Shown: positions 33,669-42,149, numbered from the stretch's first letter. The stretch is DNA of 64,000 nucleotides from Pseudomonas aylmerensis (GCF_001702265.1 NZ_MAUE01000045.1:583767-647766); one strand, 5' to 3'. Notes: generated from the sequence alone by a model not told the origin. Numbers and translations are program-made.

Positions 33669-34649
33669 ATGAAACTGAAAAACACCTTGGGCTTGGCCAT
33701 TGGTTCTCTTATTGCCGCTACTTCTTTCGGCGTTCTGGCACAAGGCCAAGGCGCAGTTGAAGGCGAGCTGTTCTACAAGAAGCAGTACAACGATAGCGTC
33801 AAGCACATCGAAGACGGCTTCAATCCTGGCGCTCGCATCGGTTACTTCCTGACCGACGACCTGTCCTTGAACCTGTCCTACGACAAGACCAACCACACCC
33901 GTTCGAACGACGGTACTGGTAACCAGAAGATCAAAGGCGATACCGGCAGCCTGGTTGCCCAGTATCACTTCGGTCAAGCTGGCGTAGACAGCCTGCGTCC
34001 ATACGTAGAAGGCGGTTTCGGTCACCAGAGCCGTACCAACGTTCAGGCTGACGGCCACAGCGGTCGCGACCAGACTACCTTCGCTACCGTTGGTACCGGC
34101 GTGAAGTACTACTTCACCAACAACCTGTACGCTCGTGCCGGTGTTGAAGCTGACTACGGTCTGGACAACGGCAAGTGGGACTACTCCGCACTGGTTGGCC
34201 TGGGCGTAAACTTCGGCGGTAACGCTGGCGCAGTCGCTCCAGCTCCTACCCCAGCTCCAGCTCCAGAGCCAACTCCAGAGCCAGAAGCTCCAGTTGCTCA
34301 GGTTGTTCGTGTTGAGCTGGACGTCAAGTTCGACTTCGACAAGTCCGTTGTTAAGCCTAACAGCTACGGCGACGTGAAAAACCTGGCCGACTTCATGGCT
34401 CAGTACCCAGCTACCAACGTAGAAGTTGCTGGTCACACTGACTCCGTAGGTCCAGACGCCTACAACCAGAAGCTGTCCCAGCGTCGTGCTGACGCTGTTA
34501 AGCAAGTCCTGGTTAAAGACGGCGTGGCTCCTAGCCGCATCACCGCAGTAGGTTACGGCGAATCCCGCCCAGTTGCTGACAACGCAACTGAAGCTGGTCG
34601 TGCTGTTAACCGTCGCGTAGAAGCGTCGGTTGAAGCTCAAGCTCAGTAA
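33669..34649 (+). CDS. oprF: Major outer-membrane porin OprF
   Basis: 326 residues: signal peptide (1-24), N-terminal eight-stranded beta-barrel (about 25-185), a proline-alanine-glutamate hinge (about 190-212) and a C-terminal OmpA domain binding peptidoglycan (FDFDKSVVKPNSY, AGHTDSVGPDAYNQKLSQRR). The mature protein has no cysteine, unlike P. aeruginosa OprF which has four. Upstream (33562-33668) lies a TACAAT element (33642-33647) preceded by a GTCCC/GGGAC hairpin (33618-33636); both SigX- and housekeeping-type promoters are known for oprF. Codon use is biased to a few codons, as in very highly expressed genes. Confidence 0.97.
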   Translation: MKLKNTLGLAIGSLIAATSFGVLAQGQGAVEGELFYKKQYNDSVKHIEDGFNPGARIGYFLTDDLSLNLSYDKTNHTRSNDGTGNQKIKGDTGSLVAQYHFGQAGVDSLRPYVEGGFGHQSRTNVQADGHSGRDQTTFATVGTGVKYYFTNNLYARAGVEADYGLDNGKWDYSALVGLGVNFGGNAGAVAPAPTPAPAPEPTPEPEAPVAQVVRVELDVKFDFDKSVVKPNSYGDVKNLADFMAQYPATNVEVAGHTDSVGPDAYNQKLSQRRADAVKQVLVKDGVAPSRITAVGYGESRPVADNATEAGRAVNRRVEASVEAQAQ

Positions 34650-34663
34650 TTACTGAGTGGTAG

Positions 34664-34694
34664 AAAAAAGCCCGGCTTAGGCCGGGCTTTTTTT
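34664..34694. terminator. Bidirectional terminator between oprF and the kinase/phosphatase gene
   Basis: GCCCGGC, loop TTAG, GCCGGGC, with six A before and seven T after, so it works in both directions and ends both oprF (+) and the nas operon (-). Confidence 0.9.
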
Positions 34695-34710
34695 CGCCTG
34701 CGATTTGGCA

Positions 34711-36381
34711 TCAGCCGTGAAAAAGTCCATACAGCAGCACCAGGTTGATCAGCAGCGACAGCAGCGCCAACGTCCGCCAGACCTTCAGCGGCTCGCGCTC
34801 CAACAGCGGCCTTGGGCGAACACTCAGCTCGCGGCGATCGGCCTGTTCCAGCGTCAACAACCATTCCTCGGCGGTTTCATAACGTTGCGCAGGCTGGGCG
34901 GCCACGGCTCGCTCCAGGCTGAGGGGTAGCCAGTCCGGCAGATCGGGGCGATAGCGGCTGGCGCTGACGGCCTGATTGAATCGGGGCCTTTGGAAGGCTT
35001 CGATTTCACCGTAGGGATAATGCCCGGTCAGCAGGTAATACAGGCACACACCGACGCTGTATAAATCCTGTTGAGCCGTAGGGCGCTCACCATTGAATGC
35101 CTCGGGGGCGATGAAACTCGGGGTGCCTGGCAGTGCGTGAGCACGATCTTCCGAGAGTCCTGGGCAGTAGGCCAGGCCGAAATCCAGCACGCGCAGCTCA
35201 CCGTCGTCGCCCAGCAGCAGGTTTTCCGGCTTGATGTCGCGGTGCAGGATCTGTCGCCGGTGCAGCATGCCTACCGCGCGCAGCAAGCGTTCGGCCACCG
35301 ATTGCCACTGCGCCAGCGGCAATGGACCATGTTGCTTGAACAGTTCGGCCAGGGTGTGTCCCGGGTATTCGCGCATGACGTAATACAGATGCTGACGCGT
35401 GCTGGCGGCATGCACTTCAGGAAATGCGCGTCCGGCCACGCGGCGCAAAAACCACTCCTCGGACAACAGGGCCTGTCCGGCATCGTGGTCATCGTCGCGA
35501 TTCAGCGGCAGGGTTTTCAGCAGCCAGGGTTGCTGCTGTGCATCGCGCACACGGTACAGCACGGATTGTCGGCTGTGCGCGAGCACGCTTTCCACATGCC
35601 AGCCTTCGAACTGCTGCCCGGCTTTCAAGGGCGGGGGCAGTGGCCATTGCTGCAACTGCACCAGCGCATCGCCGAGGGTGGCTGCACCGAGGGTGTCGAT
35701 GCGCACCAGCAGGGCGCTGGCATTGTCCTGGCTGCCTGCCAGGTGCGCAGTATTCACCAGCGTGTTGACCGCCCAGTCCAGGTCGGTTTGTTCGCGCAGG
35801 ATCGCACCGATGCTGTGATCGCCCAGGGTTGCCCATACGCCGTCGCTGAGCAGCACAAAGCACTCGCCTTCGCGCAATTGGCCGTCCAGGAAGTCCACCA
35901 CCAGGTGTTGATCCAGGCCCAGCGCACGTTTGAGCACATGCTGCATACCCGGCTGCTCCCAGACGTGGTCTTCGCTGATGCGCTGCAACTCGCCGTCCAG
36001 CCAGCGGTACACCCGGCAATCGCCGACATGGGCGAGGGTAAAACGTTGCCCGCGAAACACCAGGGCGCTGAGGGTCGTGAGCAAGGGCTGGCCACCGCCA
36101 TTGGCCTGTAGCCAGCGGTTCTGCGCCAACAGTAAGCGCTCCAGAGACTGAGCCACGCCCCAGGTCGGCGGCGTGGCGTAGTAGTCCAGGGCCAGGGCTT
36201 GCACGGTCGAGCGCGCGGCCAGGCCGCCATCGGCGCACTGGCTCACCCCGTCGGCGATGGCACACAGGTAGCCTTTGCTCGCCGCCAGTTCCGCCACGGG
36301 GGTGACGACGCGCAGGGCGTCCTGGTTTTCCGCCCGAGGGCCGATGCCGCTGGCGTGGGCGACGCTCAGTCGCAGGCTCAT
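34711..36381 (-). CDS. Bifunctional PP2C phosphatase / Ser-Thr protein kinase of the nitrate operon
   Basis: 556 residues. Residues 1-240 are a PP2C phosphatase with metal-binding IADGVSQCADG, HVGDCRVYRW, LLSDGVWATLGD and QDNASALLV. Residues about 265-520 are a Hanks-type kinase with the ATP lysine in WLLKTLP, HRDIKPENLLLGDDGELRVL, DFGLAY and APEAF. A single helix (LALLSLLINLVLLYGLF) anchors the C-terminus. It overlaps nasA by one base (TGATG), so it belongs to the nitrate operon; PA1782 holds the same place in P. aeruginosa (recalled). Its targets are unknown. Here it is the last gene of the operon. Confidence 0.92.
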   Translation of the reverse strand: MSLRLSVAHASGIGPRAENQDALRVVTPVAELAASKGYLCAIADGVSQCADGGLAARSTVQALALDYYATPPTWGVAQSLERLLLAQNRWLQANGGGQPLLTTLSALVFRGQRFTLAHVGDCRVYRWLDGELQRISEDHVWEQPGMQHVLKRALGLDQHLVVDFLDGQLREGECFVLLSDGVWATLGDHSIGAILREQTDLDWAVNTLVNTAHLAGSQDNASALLVRIDTLGAATLGDALVQLQQWPLPPPLKAGQQFEGWHVESVLAHSRQSVLYRVRDAQQQPWLLKTLPLNRDDDHDAGQALLSEEWFLRRVAGRAFPEVHAASTRQHLYYVMREYPGHTLAELFKQHGPLPLAQWQSVAERLLRAVGMLHRRQILHRDIKPENLLLGDDGELRVLDFGLAYCPGLSEDRAHALPGTPSFIAPEAFNGERPTAQQDLYSVGVCLYYLLTGHYPYGEIEAFQRPRFNQAVSASRYRPDLPDWLPLSLERAVAAQPAQRYETAEEWLLTLEQADRRELSVRPRPLLEREPLKVWRTLALLSLLINLVLLYGLFHG

Positions 36382-37592
36382 CAGACGCGTGCGGCGGTCA
36401 CGGCGGCCGAACCCCAGGTGGTTCTCCAGCGCCGCTTGACGCCGTGCAGGCCGAACCAGGCCAGTACACCCAGGCTGGCGAACAACCACAAGGCCATCTG
36501 ATAGCTGCCGGTGCTTTGCTTGATTGCACCCATGCCCGCTGCCAGGGCGAAACCGCCGATGCCGCCGGCCATGCCGATCAGGCCGGTCATCACGCCGATT
36601 TCGCGCCGGAAACGTTGCGGCACCAGTTGGAATACCGCGCCATTTCCGGCGCCCAGTCCAAGCATGGTGCAGACAAACAAGGCCAGCGCCGCGTAGGAAC
36701 TGGGCAAGTTGAAGCCGACCGCCGCGATGCAGATCGCCGCCACGCTGTACATGCCCAGCAAGGTGCGGATTCCGCCGAAGCGATCCGCCAGGGCGCCGCC
36801 CAACGGGCGCATCAGGCTGCCGCCGAACACGCAGGCCGCTGTGTAGTAGCCGGCCGTTACCGGGCTCAGGCCATACTGGTCGTTGAAGTAGCCGGGCAGG
36901 GCGCTGGCCAGGCCGATGAAGCCGCCAAAGGTCACGCTGTAGAAGAACATGAACCACCAGCTGTCGCGGTCGCCAAGTGCCTTGAAATAGTCAGCCATGG
37001 ATTTGGCTTGCGGCCGCTGCGGCGCATTGCGCGCCAGCCAGGCGAAGACCACCAGGGTCAGCACCAGTGGAATCAAGGCAAAACCGAACACGTTGCTCCA
37101 GCCAAACGCGGCTGCCAGCACCGGGGCGAGCAAGGCGGCGAACACCGTGCCCGAGTTGCCGGCACCGGCAATGCCCATGGCCTTGCCCTGGTGTTCAGCC
37201 GGATACCACTGCGACGCCAACGGCAGCGCCACGGCGAACGATGCGCCAGCCATGCCGAGGAACACCCCAAGCAGCAACGCTTGCTCGTAACTGTGGATGC
37301 CGAGTTTCCAGGCGCCAAACAAGGCGACAATCACAATCACCTGGCCGATCAGTCCGGCGGTCTTGGGCGACAGCTTGTCGGCCAGCATGCCCATCAGGAA
37401 GCGCAGTACTGCGCCCGCGAGGATCGGAGTCGCGACGACCAGGCCGCGTTGTTGAGTGGTCAGGTGCAGGTCGGCAGCAATTTGCACCGCCAGTGGACCC
37501 AGGAGGTACCAGACCATGAAGCTCAGGTCGAAATACAGGAACGCGGCAAACAGGGTCGGGGTGTGCCCGGATTTCCAGAAGCTTGATTTCAT
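36381..37592 (-). CDS. nasA: Nitrate/nitrite MFS transporter NasA (NarK family)
   Basis: 403 residues with about twelve membrane helices. Nitrate-porter signatures are visible in the two glycine-rich segments (GMAGASFAVALPLASQWYP region and GLGAGNGAVFQLVPQRF region). The ATG at 37592 has GAGGTG upstream; sequence before it to 37721 lies in the structured leader. It follows nasT and its leader, the assimilatory arrangement, which supports NasA over respiratory NarK. Expression is probably controlled by NasT antitermination at 37690-37771. Confidence 0.93.
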   Translation of the reverse strand: MKSSFWKSGHTPTLFAAFLYFDLSFMVWYLLGPLAVQIAADLHLTTQQRGLVVATPILAGAVLRFLMGMLADKLSPKTAGLIGQVIVIVALFGAWKLGIHSYEQALLLGVFLGMAGASFAVALPLASQWYPAEHQGKAMGIAGAGNSGTVFAALLAPVLAAAFGWSNVFGFALIPLVLTLVVFAWLARNAPQRPQAKSMADYFKALGDRDSWWFMFFYSVTFGGFIGLASALPGYFNDQYGLSPVTAGYYTAACVFGGSLMRPLGGALADRFGGIRTLLGMYSVAAICIAAVGFNLPSSYAALALFVCTMLGLGAGNGAVFQLVPQRFRREIGVMTGLIGMAGGIGGFALAAGMGAIKQSTGSYQMALWLFASLGVLAWFGLHGVKRRWRTTWGSAAVTAARV

Positions 37593-37689
37593 CACGCACC
37601 TCAACGGTTGGGAATCTTGTAAAAAGGCCTGGTGATGGAACAGCCGGCTAAGGCCGCCCCACCTTGCCCCGGAAAAGGGGGACAAAACG

Positions 37690-37736
37690 AAAAAACGCCG
37701 CCACCGGGTTCGCGAGGGCAAACCGGGTGTGCGACG
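37690..37736 (-). terminator. Leader terminator (attenuator) before nasA
   Basis: On the minus strand CGTCGC-A-CACC-C-GGTTTGC, loop CCTC, then GCGAACC-C-GGTG-GCGGCG and six T: a stem of about 17 pairs with one bulge and one mismatch. It lies about 98 bases before the nasA ATG. Its first arm shares six bases with the second antiterminator hairpin, so the two structures exclude each other. Confidence 0.8.
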
Positions 37737-37771
37737 TCTTTGTCGTGGAGGGGCAACCGCCGTTGGCTACC
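37732..37771 (-). promoter_or_regulatory. Twin six-base-loop hairpins: NasT (ANTAR) RNA target
   Basis: Minus strand, hairpin 1 (37771-37752): GGTAGCC, loop AACGGC, GGTTGCC. Hairpin 2 (37745-37732): CGAC, loop AAAGAC, GTCG, after a 6-base linker. Both loops have A at position 1 and G at position 4, the hallmark of ANTAR-protein targets. Binding of NasT to the pair would hold hairpin 2 and prevent the overlapping terminator from forming. The pair starts only 32 bases after the nasT stop. Confidence 0.75.
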
Positions 37772-37803
37772 TGTGATGATTCTTTAGCAAGAGCTGCGCC
37801 ACA

Positions 37804-38379
37804 TCAGCCGAGCAGCTCGTTCATGGCGATAATCTGCTCTGCCACCTGAATCAGCTTCTGCTGGCGGCTCATGGCCTGGCGGCGCATCAAGGTGTAGGCC
37901 TCTTCTTCATTGCACGCCTTCATTTTCATCAGCATGCCCTTGGCCAGCTCGATGCGCTTGCGCTCGGCCAACTGCTGGTCACGCGCCTGCAGCTGGGCGC
38001 GCAAGGCCTGGTCGCTTTCGAAACGCGCCATGGCCACGTCGAGGATCGGCTGCAGGCGCTGCGCCTGGATACCTTCGACGATGTAGGCGCTGACCCCGGA
38101 CTTGATCGCCTGGCGCATCACATTCGGGTCGTGCTCGTCGGTGAACATCACGATCGGCCTGGGCTGGTCGCGACTGACCAGCACCACTTGCTCCATCACA
38201 TCGCGGCCCGGCGACTCGGTATCGATCAGGATCACGTCCGGGCGCACCGTTTCGACGCGCGCCGGCAGGTCGATGGTCAGGCCCGACTCATCGATCACCT
38301 CAAAACCGGCTTCGATCAGCGCCGCCCTGAGGCGGCCGACCTTGCGCGGGGTGTCGTTGATCAACAGGATTCGCAGCAT
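37804..38379 (-). CDS. nasT: Nitrate-responsive antitermination regulator NasT (ANTAR)
   Basis: 191 residues: a receiver-like domain (1-120; ILLINDTPRKVGRLRAAL, VILIDTESPG) and a C-terminal ANTAR RNA-binding domain (about 130-190; RIELAKGMLMKMKACNEEEA, YTLMRRQAMSRQQ). NasT releases transcription past leader terminators of nitrate genes unless held by NasS. The ATG at 38379 has GGAGG upstream. It lies 13 bases after nasS and immediately before the nasA leader with its RNA target. Confidence 0.95.
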   Translation of the reverse strand: MLRILLINDTPRKVGRLRAALIEAGFEVIDESGLTIDLPARVETVRPDVILIDTESPGRDVMEQVVLVSRDQPRPIVMFTDEHDPNVMRQAIKSGVSAYIVEGIQAQRLQPILDVAMARFESDQALRAQLQARDQQLAERKRIELAKGMLMKMKACNEEEAYTLMRRQAMSRQQKLIQVAEQIIAMNELLG

Positions 38380-38392
38380 TGGGGGCCTCCTC

Positions 38393-39619
38393 TCAGCGCA
38401 AGGCATGGCGGCTGGCATGATCAGCCATGGCGTGCAGGCGGAAGCTGCGCGCGTAGCCCGCGGGGTCGGAGCCGTCCCAGACTTTGCCGTCGATCAGTTG
38501 GCTGCTGCGCATGTCCTGGCCGTTATCAGTGATACCCAAGGCATCGGCGGCCTGGCGATACAGCGCCAGTTGCTGCACCTGGCGGGCCACGCCCAGGTAG
38601 TCGGGATCTTCGCGTAACAGGCCCCAGCGCCGGAACTGGGTCATGAACCACATGCCATCGCAGAGGTAGGGCAGGTTGACCTCGCCACCGGCAAAAAAAC
38701 GCAGGGCGTGGGGGTCTTGCCACTGGTTGCCCAGGCCGTCGTCATAGGCGCCCAGCAGGCGCGGTTCGATGCAGTCGAGTGGCGCATCGAGGTACTCGCG
38801 GCCGCTGAGCAACTGCGCGGTGGAGCGACGGTTTTCATTGTTCTGCTCAATAAAGCGGCTGGCCTCCAGGATCGCCATCACCAACACGCGGGCGGTGTTG
38901 GGGTACTGATCGACAAAGGCCTGGGTGCAGCCGAGGACCTTTTCCGGATGGTTCGGCCAGATCGCCTGGGTGGTCGCCAGGGTGAACCCCTGGTTCTGCT
39001 TGACCGCGCTGGCGCACCAGGGCTCGCCGACGCAGAAGCCGTCGATGCGTCCCGCCTGCAGGTGCGCAACCATTTGCGGGGGAGGAACCACGACGCTGTC
39101 CACATCCTGCAATGGATGAATGCCCTGGCTTGCCAGCCAGTAATACAGCCACATGGCGTGGGTGCCGGTAGGAAAGGTCTGGGCGAAGGTGAGTTTTGTT
39201 CGGCTTTGGTGCACGTGGCGGTCGAGCGCTTCAGGAGTGATCACGCCTTGCTGCTGCAAGCCGTGGGACAGGTTGATGCTCTGGCCGTTCTGGTTGAGCC
39301 CCATCAGCACCGCCATGTCGGTGGGCGCGACGCCGCCGATGCCCAGGTGCACTGCATAGATCAGCCCATAAAGGCTGTGGGCGGCATCCAGTTCACCGCT
39401 GACCAGTTTGTCGCGCAGGTTGGCCCACGAGCTTTGGCGCTTGAGGTTCAGGGTCAGTCCGTAAGGTTGAGCGAAGCCCTGGGTGGCAGCCACCACCAGC
39501 GATGCGCAATCGCTCAAGGCCATGAAGCCCAGGTCGAGGCTGCTTTTCTCCGGGGCATCGCTGCCGTTGACCCAGGCCAGCGGGTCGCTCGCCGGGCTGC
39601 TGCCTACCGAATCGTTCAT
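38393..39619 (-). CDS. nasS: Nitrate sensor NasS (NrtA/ABC-binding-protein-like, cytoplasmic)
   Basis: 408 residues of the nitrate-binding-protein family (KVLGCTQAFVDQYPNTARVL, GEVNLPYLCDGMWFMTQFRR, and the DLGFMALSDCASLVVAATQG start), but with no signal peptide, as expected for the cytoplasmic NasS that sequesters NasT when nitrate is absent. The ATG at 39619 is preceded by AGGT; a GTG at 39625 is possible. It heads the nasS-nasT-nasA-kinase gene string behind a sigma-54 promoter. Confidence 0.93.
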   Translation of the reverse strand: MNDSVGSSPASDPLAWVNGSDAPEKSSLDLGFMALSDCASLVVAATQGFAQPYGLTLNLKRQSSWANLRDKLVSGELDAAHSLYGLIYAVHLGIGGVAPTDMAVLMGLNQNGQSINLSHGLQQQGVITPEALDRHVHQSRTKLTFAQTFPTGTHAMWLYYWLASQGIHPLQDVDSVVVPPPQMVAHLQAGRIDGFCVGEPWCASAVKQNQGFTLATTQAIWPNHPEKVLGCTQAFVDQYPNTARVLVMAILEASRFIEQNNENRRSTAQLLSGREYLDAPLDCIEPRLLGAYDDGLGNQWQDPHALRFFAGGEVNLPYLCDGMWFMTQFRRWGLLREDPDYLGVARQVQQLALYRQAADALGITDNGQDMRSSQLIDGKVWDGSDPAGYARSFRLHAMADHASRHALR

Positions 39620-39747
39620 CAACACCTACCTTTTCGTTCACAAAAAAGCGCCGTTCCCTCAGATGGCGCTGCAAGCCATTGCGGGTAACGACGCCTTTGT
39701 CCGTAAGCGCACTCCACCATTGGTGTGCGCTCTGATACAGAGTTCCA

Positions 39748-39763
39748 AGCAAGGCACATGCCA
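39748..39763 (-). promoter_or_regulatory. Sigma-54 promoter of the nasST operon
   Basis: On the minus strand TGGCAT-GTGCC-TTGCT matches the -24/-12 consensus with GG and GC ten bases apart. Transcription would begin near 39737, giving a leader of about 118 bases before nasS. A single NtrC-like half site GGTGCA lies upstream at 39870-39875. It fits nitrogen (NtrC) control of nitrate use. Confidence 0.65.
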
Positions 39764-39870
39764 CGGGCTGGCAGGCGCAGTCTGCCGTCAACTTTCCATC
39801 AAGATTGAAACCGGCCTGGCTTTCAGTATGGCCGCAATCTCAATGCCAGGCCCACCCAGGAACCCCCACG

Positions 39871-41334
39871 GTGCACGCTGACTTTCCCGCAACGATCCCA
39901 CGCCTACGGTGTTGCCGCTGGCTCCTGTTGGCCGCACTGATGCTGGCCAATGTGGTTGCCTGGGGCGAGCACTACCAGGCGCAGGATGACAGCCTGCATA
40001 CCGTGTTTACCGCGCTGTCGTTGCCTTTGGGCCTGCCCATCGTCGTCAGCCGCGAGGTCGCGCGCAAACGTTTCAGCGGGGTGCTCGACCTCGATGCACC
40101 CCAGCAGACCCTGGAGGCGCTTGCGTTGCAGCAGGGGCTGATCTGGTACAGCGACGGGCAAGTGCTGTACGTCTATGACGCTGGCGAGGCCAAAAGCTCC
40201 GCGGTGACGTTACGGCACATTTCCATCGACAGGCTGCGCGCCCTGATGCGCCGCTCGGGTCTCGACGAGTCACGCTATCCGCTGCGCGCGAGTGGTGGGC
40301 GGACATTCTATGTGTCCGGACCACCGAGCTATGTCGACCAGGTGCTGCACCTGGCCCGGATGATGGATCGGCAAAGGGCTGACCTGCGTGTGGGGACCCA
40401 GGCATTCGGCGTGGTCCAGGTGCTCAACAGTGCGGTGGCGGACCGGCAGTACGGCTCCAGCGACCGGCCCGTCACCGTGCCGGGGATGGCGTCGATGATC
40501 GAGTCCGTGCTGTCCAGTGAACTGAAGGGGGCACTGGCAGACAAGAGCCTTGCCGTCATCGCGTACCCGGATACCAACAGCCTGCTGATCAAGGGCAAGC
40601 CTGCGCAGGTGAGCTTCATCCAGGCACTGGTGGCGGAACTGGACCTGCCCAAGCGGTCGATCGAGGTTTCGCTGTGGCTGGTGGACGTCGACCAGGATGA
40701 ATTGAAAAAGCTCGGCCTGGCCGGGGATGACAACGCCAGGCCAATGACCACTCAACTCCTGAAGCCTTCGGATGATAACCGCTTGATGGCGCACATCGCG
40801 GCGCTGGAGCGTAAACGACGGGCGAGGGTGGTGACGTTGCCGGTGATGATGACCCAGGAGAATGTGCCGGCAGTGTTCCAGGACAACTACACGTTCTACC
40901 TGCCGGCCCCCGGTGAGGAAGAGGCGAGCTGGAAACCGGTGCGTTACGCCACCCAGGTCAGTGTCTTGCCACGTTTTGCCGAGGCCAACCAGATCGAGAT
41001 GCTCATCGACATTGAGGACGGCCGCCCGATGACCGAAGCCGGACGGCACGCCAGGCCCACTGCGGTCGGGCAAGTGGGCGTGGGCAGTGTGGTGCGTGTC
41101 GAGCCAGGCAAACGGTTGTGGCTGGGCGTGTTTCGCCGCGATACCAGGGAGCAGGGGCGTGGTACGGGGCCGATGCGCAGGGCCGAAGTACGCCTGTTTG
41201 TCATTCAGGCGCAGGCCGTGGGCAGCGAGGTGAAGACGCTGGCAGGGGGTGTCGGGCCACCTCCGTTGACGGCGTCGCAATACGAGCGTGTGCGACGTGC
41301 TTTTGTGCGCCCGGGTCGTGATATCTCACCATGA
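39871..41334 (+). CDS. Type III secretion outer-membrane secretin (SctC family), isolated
   Basis: 487 residues from a GTG at 39871 with AGGA upstream. A signal segment (about 10-35, CRWLLLAALMLANVVAWG) precedes the N0-type domain (about 38-105), ring-building repeats (about 110-170 and 215-270; TNSLLIKGKPAQVSFIQALV) and the secretin domain (about 275-460; VTLPVMMTQENVPAVFQDN). These match the T3SS outer ring rather than pilus or type II secretins. No other ring, ATPase or export-gate genes are nearby, so this is probably a remnant. It is followed by a SpoA-domain gene, a HilA-like gene and an IagB-like gene, suggesting an Inv/Mxi/Spa-type origin. Confidence 0.85.
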   Translation: MHADFPATIPRLRCCRWLLLAALMLANVVAWGEHYQAQDDSLHTVFTALSLPLGLPIVVSREVARKRFSGVLDLDAPQQTLEALALQQGLIWYSDGQVLYVYDAGEAKSSAVTLRHISIDRLRALMRRSGLDESRYPLRASGGRTFYVSGPPSYVDQVLHLARMMDRQRADLRVGTQAFGVVQVLNSAVADRQYGSSDRPVTVPGMASMIESVLSSELKGALADKSLAVIAYPDTNSLLIKGKPAQVSFIQALVAELDLPKRSIEVSLWLVDVDQDELKKLGLAGDDNARPMTTQLLKPSDDNRLMAHIAALERKRRARVVTLPVMMTQENVPAVFQDNYTFYLPAPGEEEASWKPVRYATQVSVLPRFAEANQIEMLIDIEDGRPMTEAGRHARPTAVGQVGVGSVVRVEPGKRLWLGVFRRDTREQGRGTGPMRRAEVRLFVIQAQAVGSEVKTLAGGVGPPPLTASQYERVRRAFVRPGRDISP

Positions 41335-41349
41335 ATAAGGCGTTACCCC

Positions 41350-41574
41350 ATGCATCTGGAAATCCTACTGCAGGAACAACTGATCAGCCGCAGGCGCCTG
41401 GCAGCGTTCGCCCCAGGGAAGGTGTTGCCCTTGGCGCCCGAGATCATTCACTGCGTGGAAGTACGGGTTAACGGCCAGTTACTGGCCTTGGGCGAATTGG
41501 TGCAATTGGAGGACAGGTTGGGGGTGGAGCTGCATGAGGTGTACCAGGAATGGGCGCCTGGTTGGACGGGATAG
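41350..41574 (+). CDS. SpoA-domain protein, C-terminal part of a T3SS SctQ/FliN-type C-ring protein
   Basis: 74 residues. The stretch ISRRRLAAFAPGKVLPL followed by CVEVRVNGQLLALGELVQLE matches a SpoA (FliN/SctQ C-terminal) domain almost from end to end, but nothing precedes it: full SctQ proteins have 250-350 residues. It may be a fragment, or the equivalent of the short SctQ form made from an internal start. It begins 15 bases after the secretin stop. Confidence in the domain is fair; function in isolation is doubtful. Confidence 0.65.
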   Translation: MHLEILLQEQLISRRRLAAFAPGKVLPLAPEIIHCVEVRVNGQLLALGELVQLEDRLGVELHEVYQEWAPGWTG

Positions 41575-41729
41575 AGAAATGTCTGACGTGGAGGTTAGGA
41601 AAATCGCGGAATGTACGGGCTTTTTCCTAGCGTTAGCCATGAGGCAGGTTTTTATAGTCGTGCCGTGGGCGTAGGCGCCATTACTGGAAATAGGGACTTG
41701 AATGTCAGCTGTTGAATGCCGAGGTAGGT

Positions 41730-42149
41730 ATGGCCGTCGTGGGTAATCAATTGACGAGGACTCCCCTGGTTTTCGCTCAATGGACCCTGCACGGCGATGG
41801 TCGTCTGACTGGCGAGCACGCGGATGTTCAGTTGCCGCCAAAGGAGTGGCACGTTTTGCGCCTGCTGCTGGCTTCCGGCGGCGTGTTGATGACCAAGGAT
41901 CGCTTGTTGGAACTGGCATGGCCCCAGGGAGAGGTGGCCGAGGAGTCGCTGACCCGCTGCATTTATTCACTGCGCAAATACCTGGGGGCCGACAAGGGAT
42001 TCATCAAGACGATCTACGGTCGCGGGTACCGCTTCACCTGTCCGGTCAGGCTTGAGGCGCAAGCTCCAGGCGGGATGGAGCAGGTGTGCTCGGCCTGCGG
42101 TCAAGTCAGCCCTGTGCAGTCAGGGCATGAGCGGATAAAACATGCTTAG
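41730..42149 (+). CDS. Winged-helix regulator of the OmpR/HilA type
   Basis: 139 residues. Residues about 15-105 form an OmpR-type winged helix (LPPKEWHVLRLLLASGGVLM, TRCIYSLRKYLGADKGFIKT, YGRGYRFTCPV), like the N-terminus of HilA and CadC. HilA has about 550 residues, so the tetratricopeptide part is absent; a 35-residue tail with CSACG follows. The start is the ATG at 41730 after GAGG. It overlaps the IagB-like gene by 8 bases, and hilA-iagB is the SPI-1 order, which supports the T3SS connection. Confidence 0.8.
   Translation: MAVVGNQLTRTPLVFAQWTLHGDGRLTGEHADVQLPPKEWHVLRLLLASGGVLMTKDRLLELAWPQGEVAEESLTRCIYSLRKYLGADKGFIKTIYGRGYRFTCPVRLEAQAPGGMEQVCSACGQVSPVQSGHERIKHA

Noticed and set aside
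41579-41674. Short frame of 31 codons after the SpoA-domain gene
   Set aside because: Hydrophobic but no similarity to T3SS export-gate proteins that I can see, no good ribosome binding site, and too short to support.
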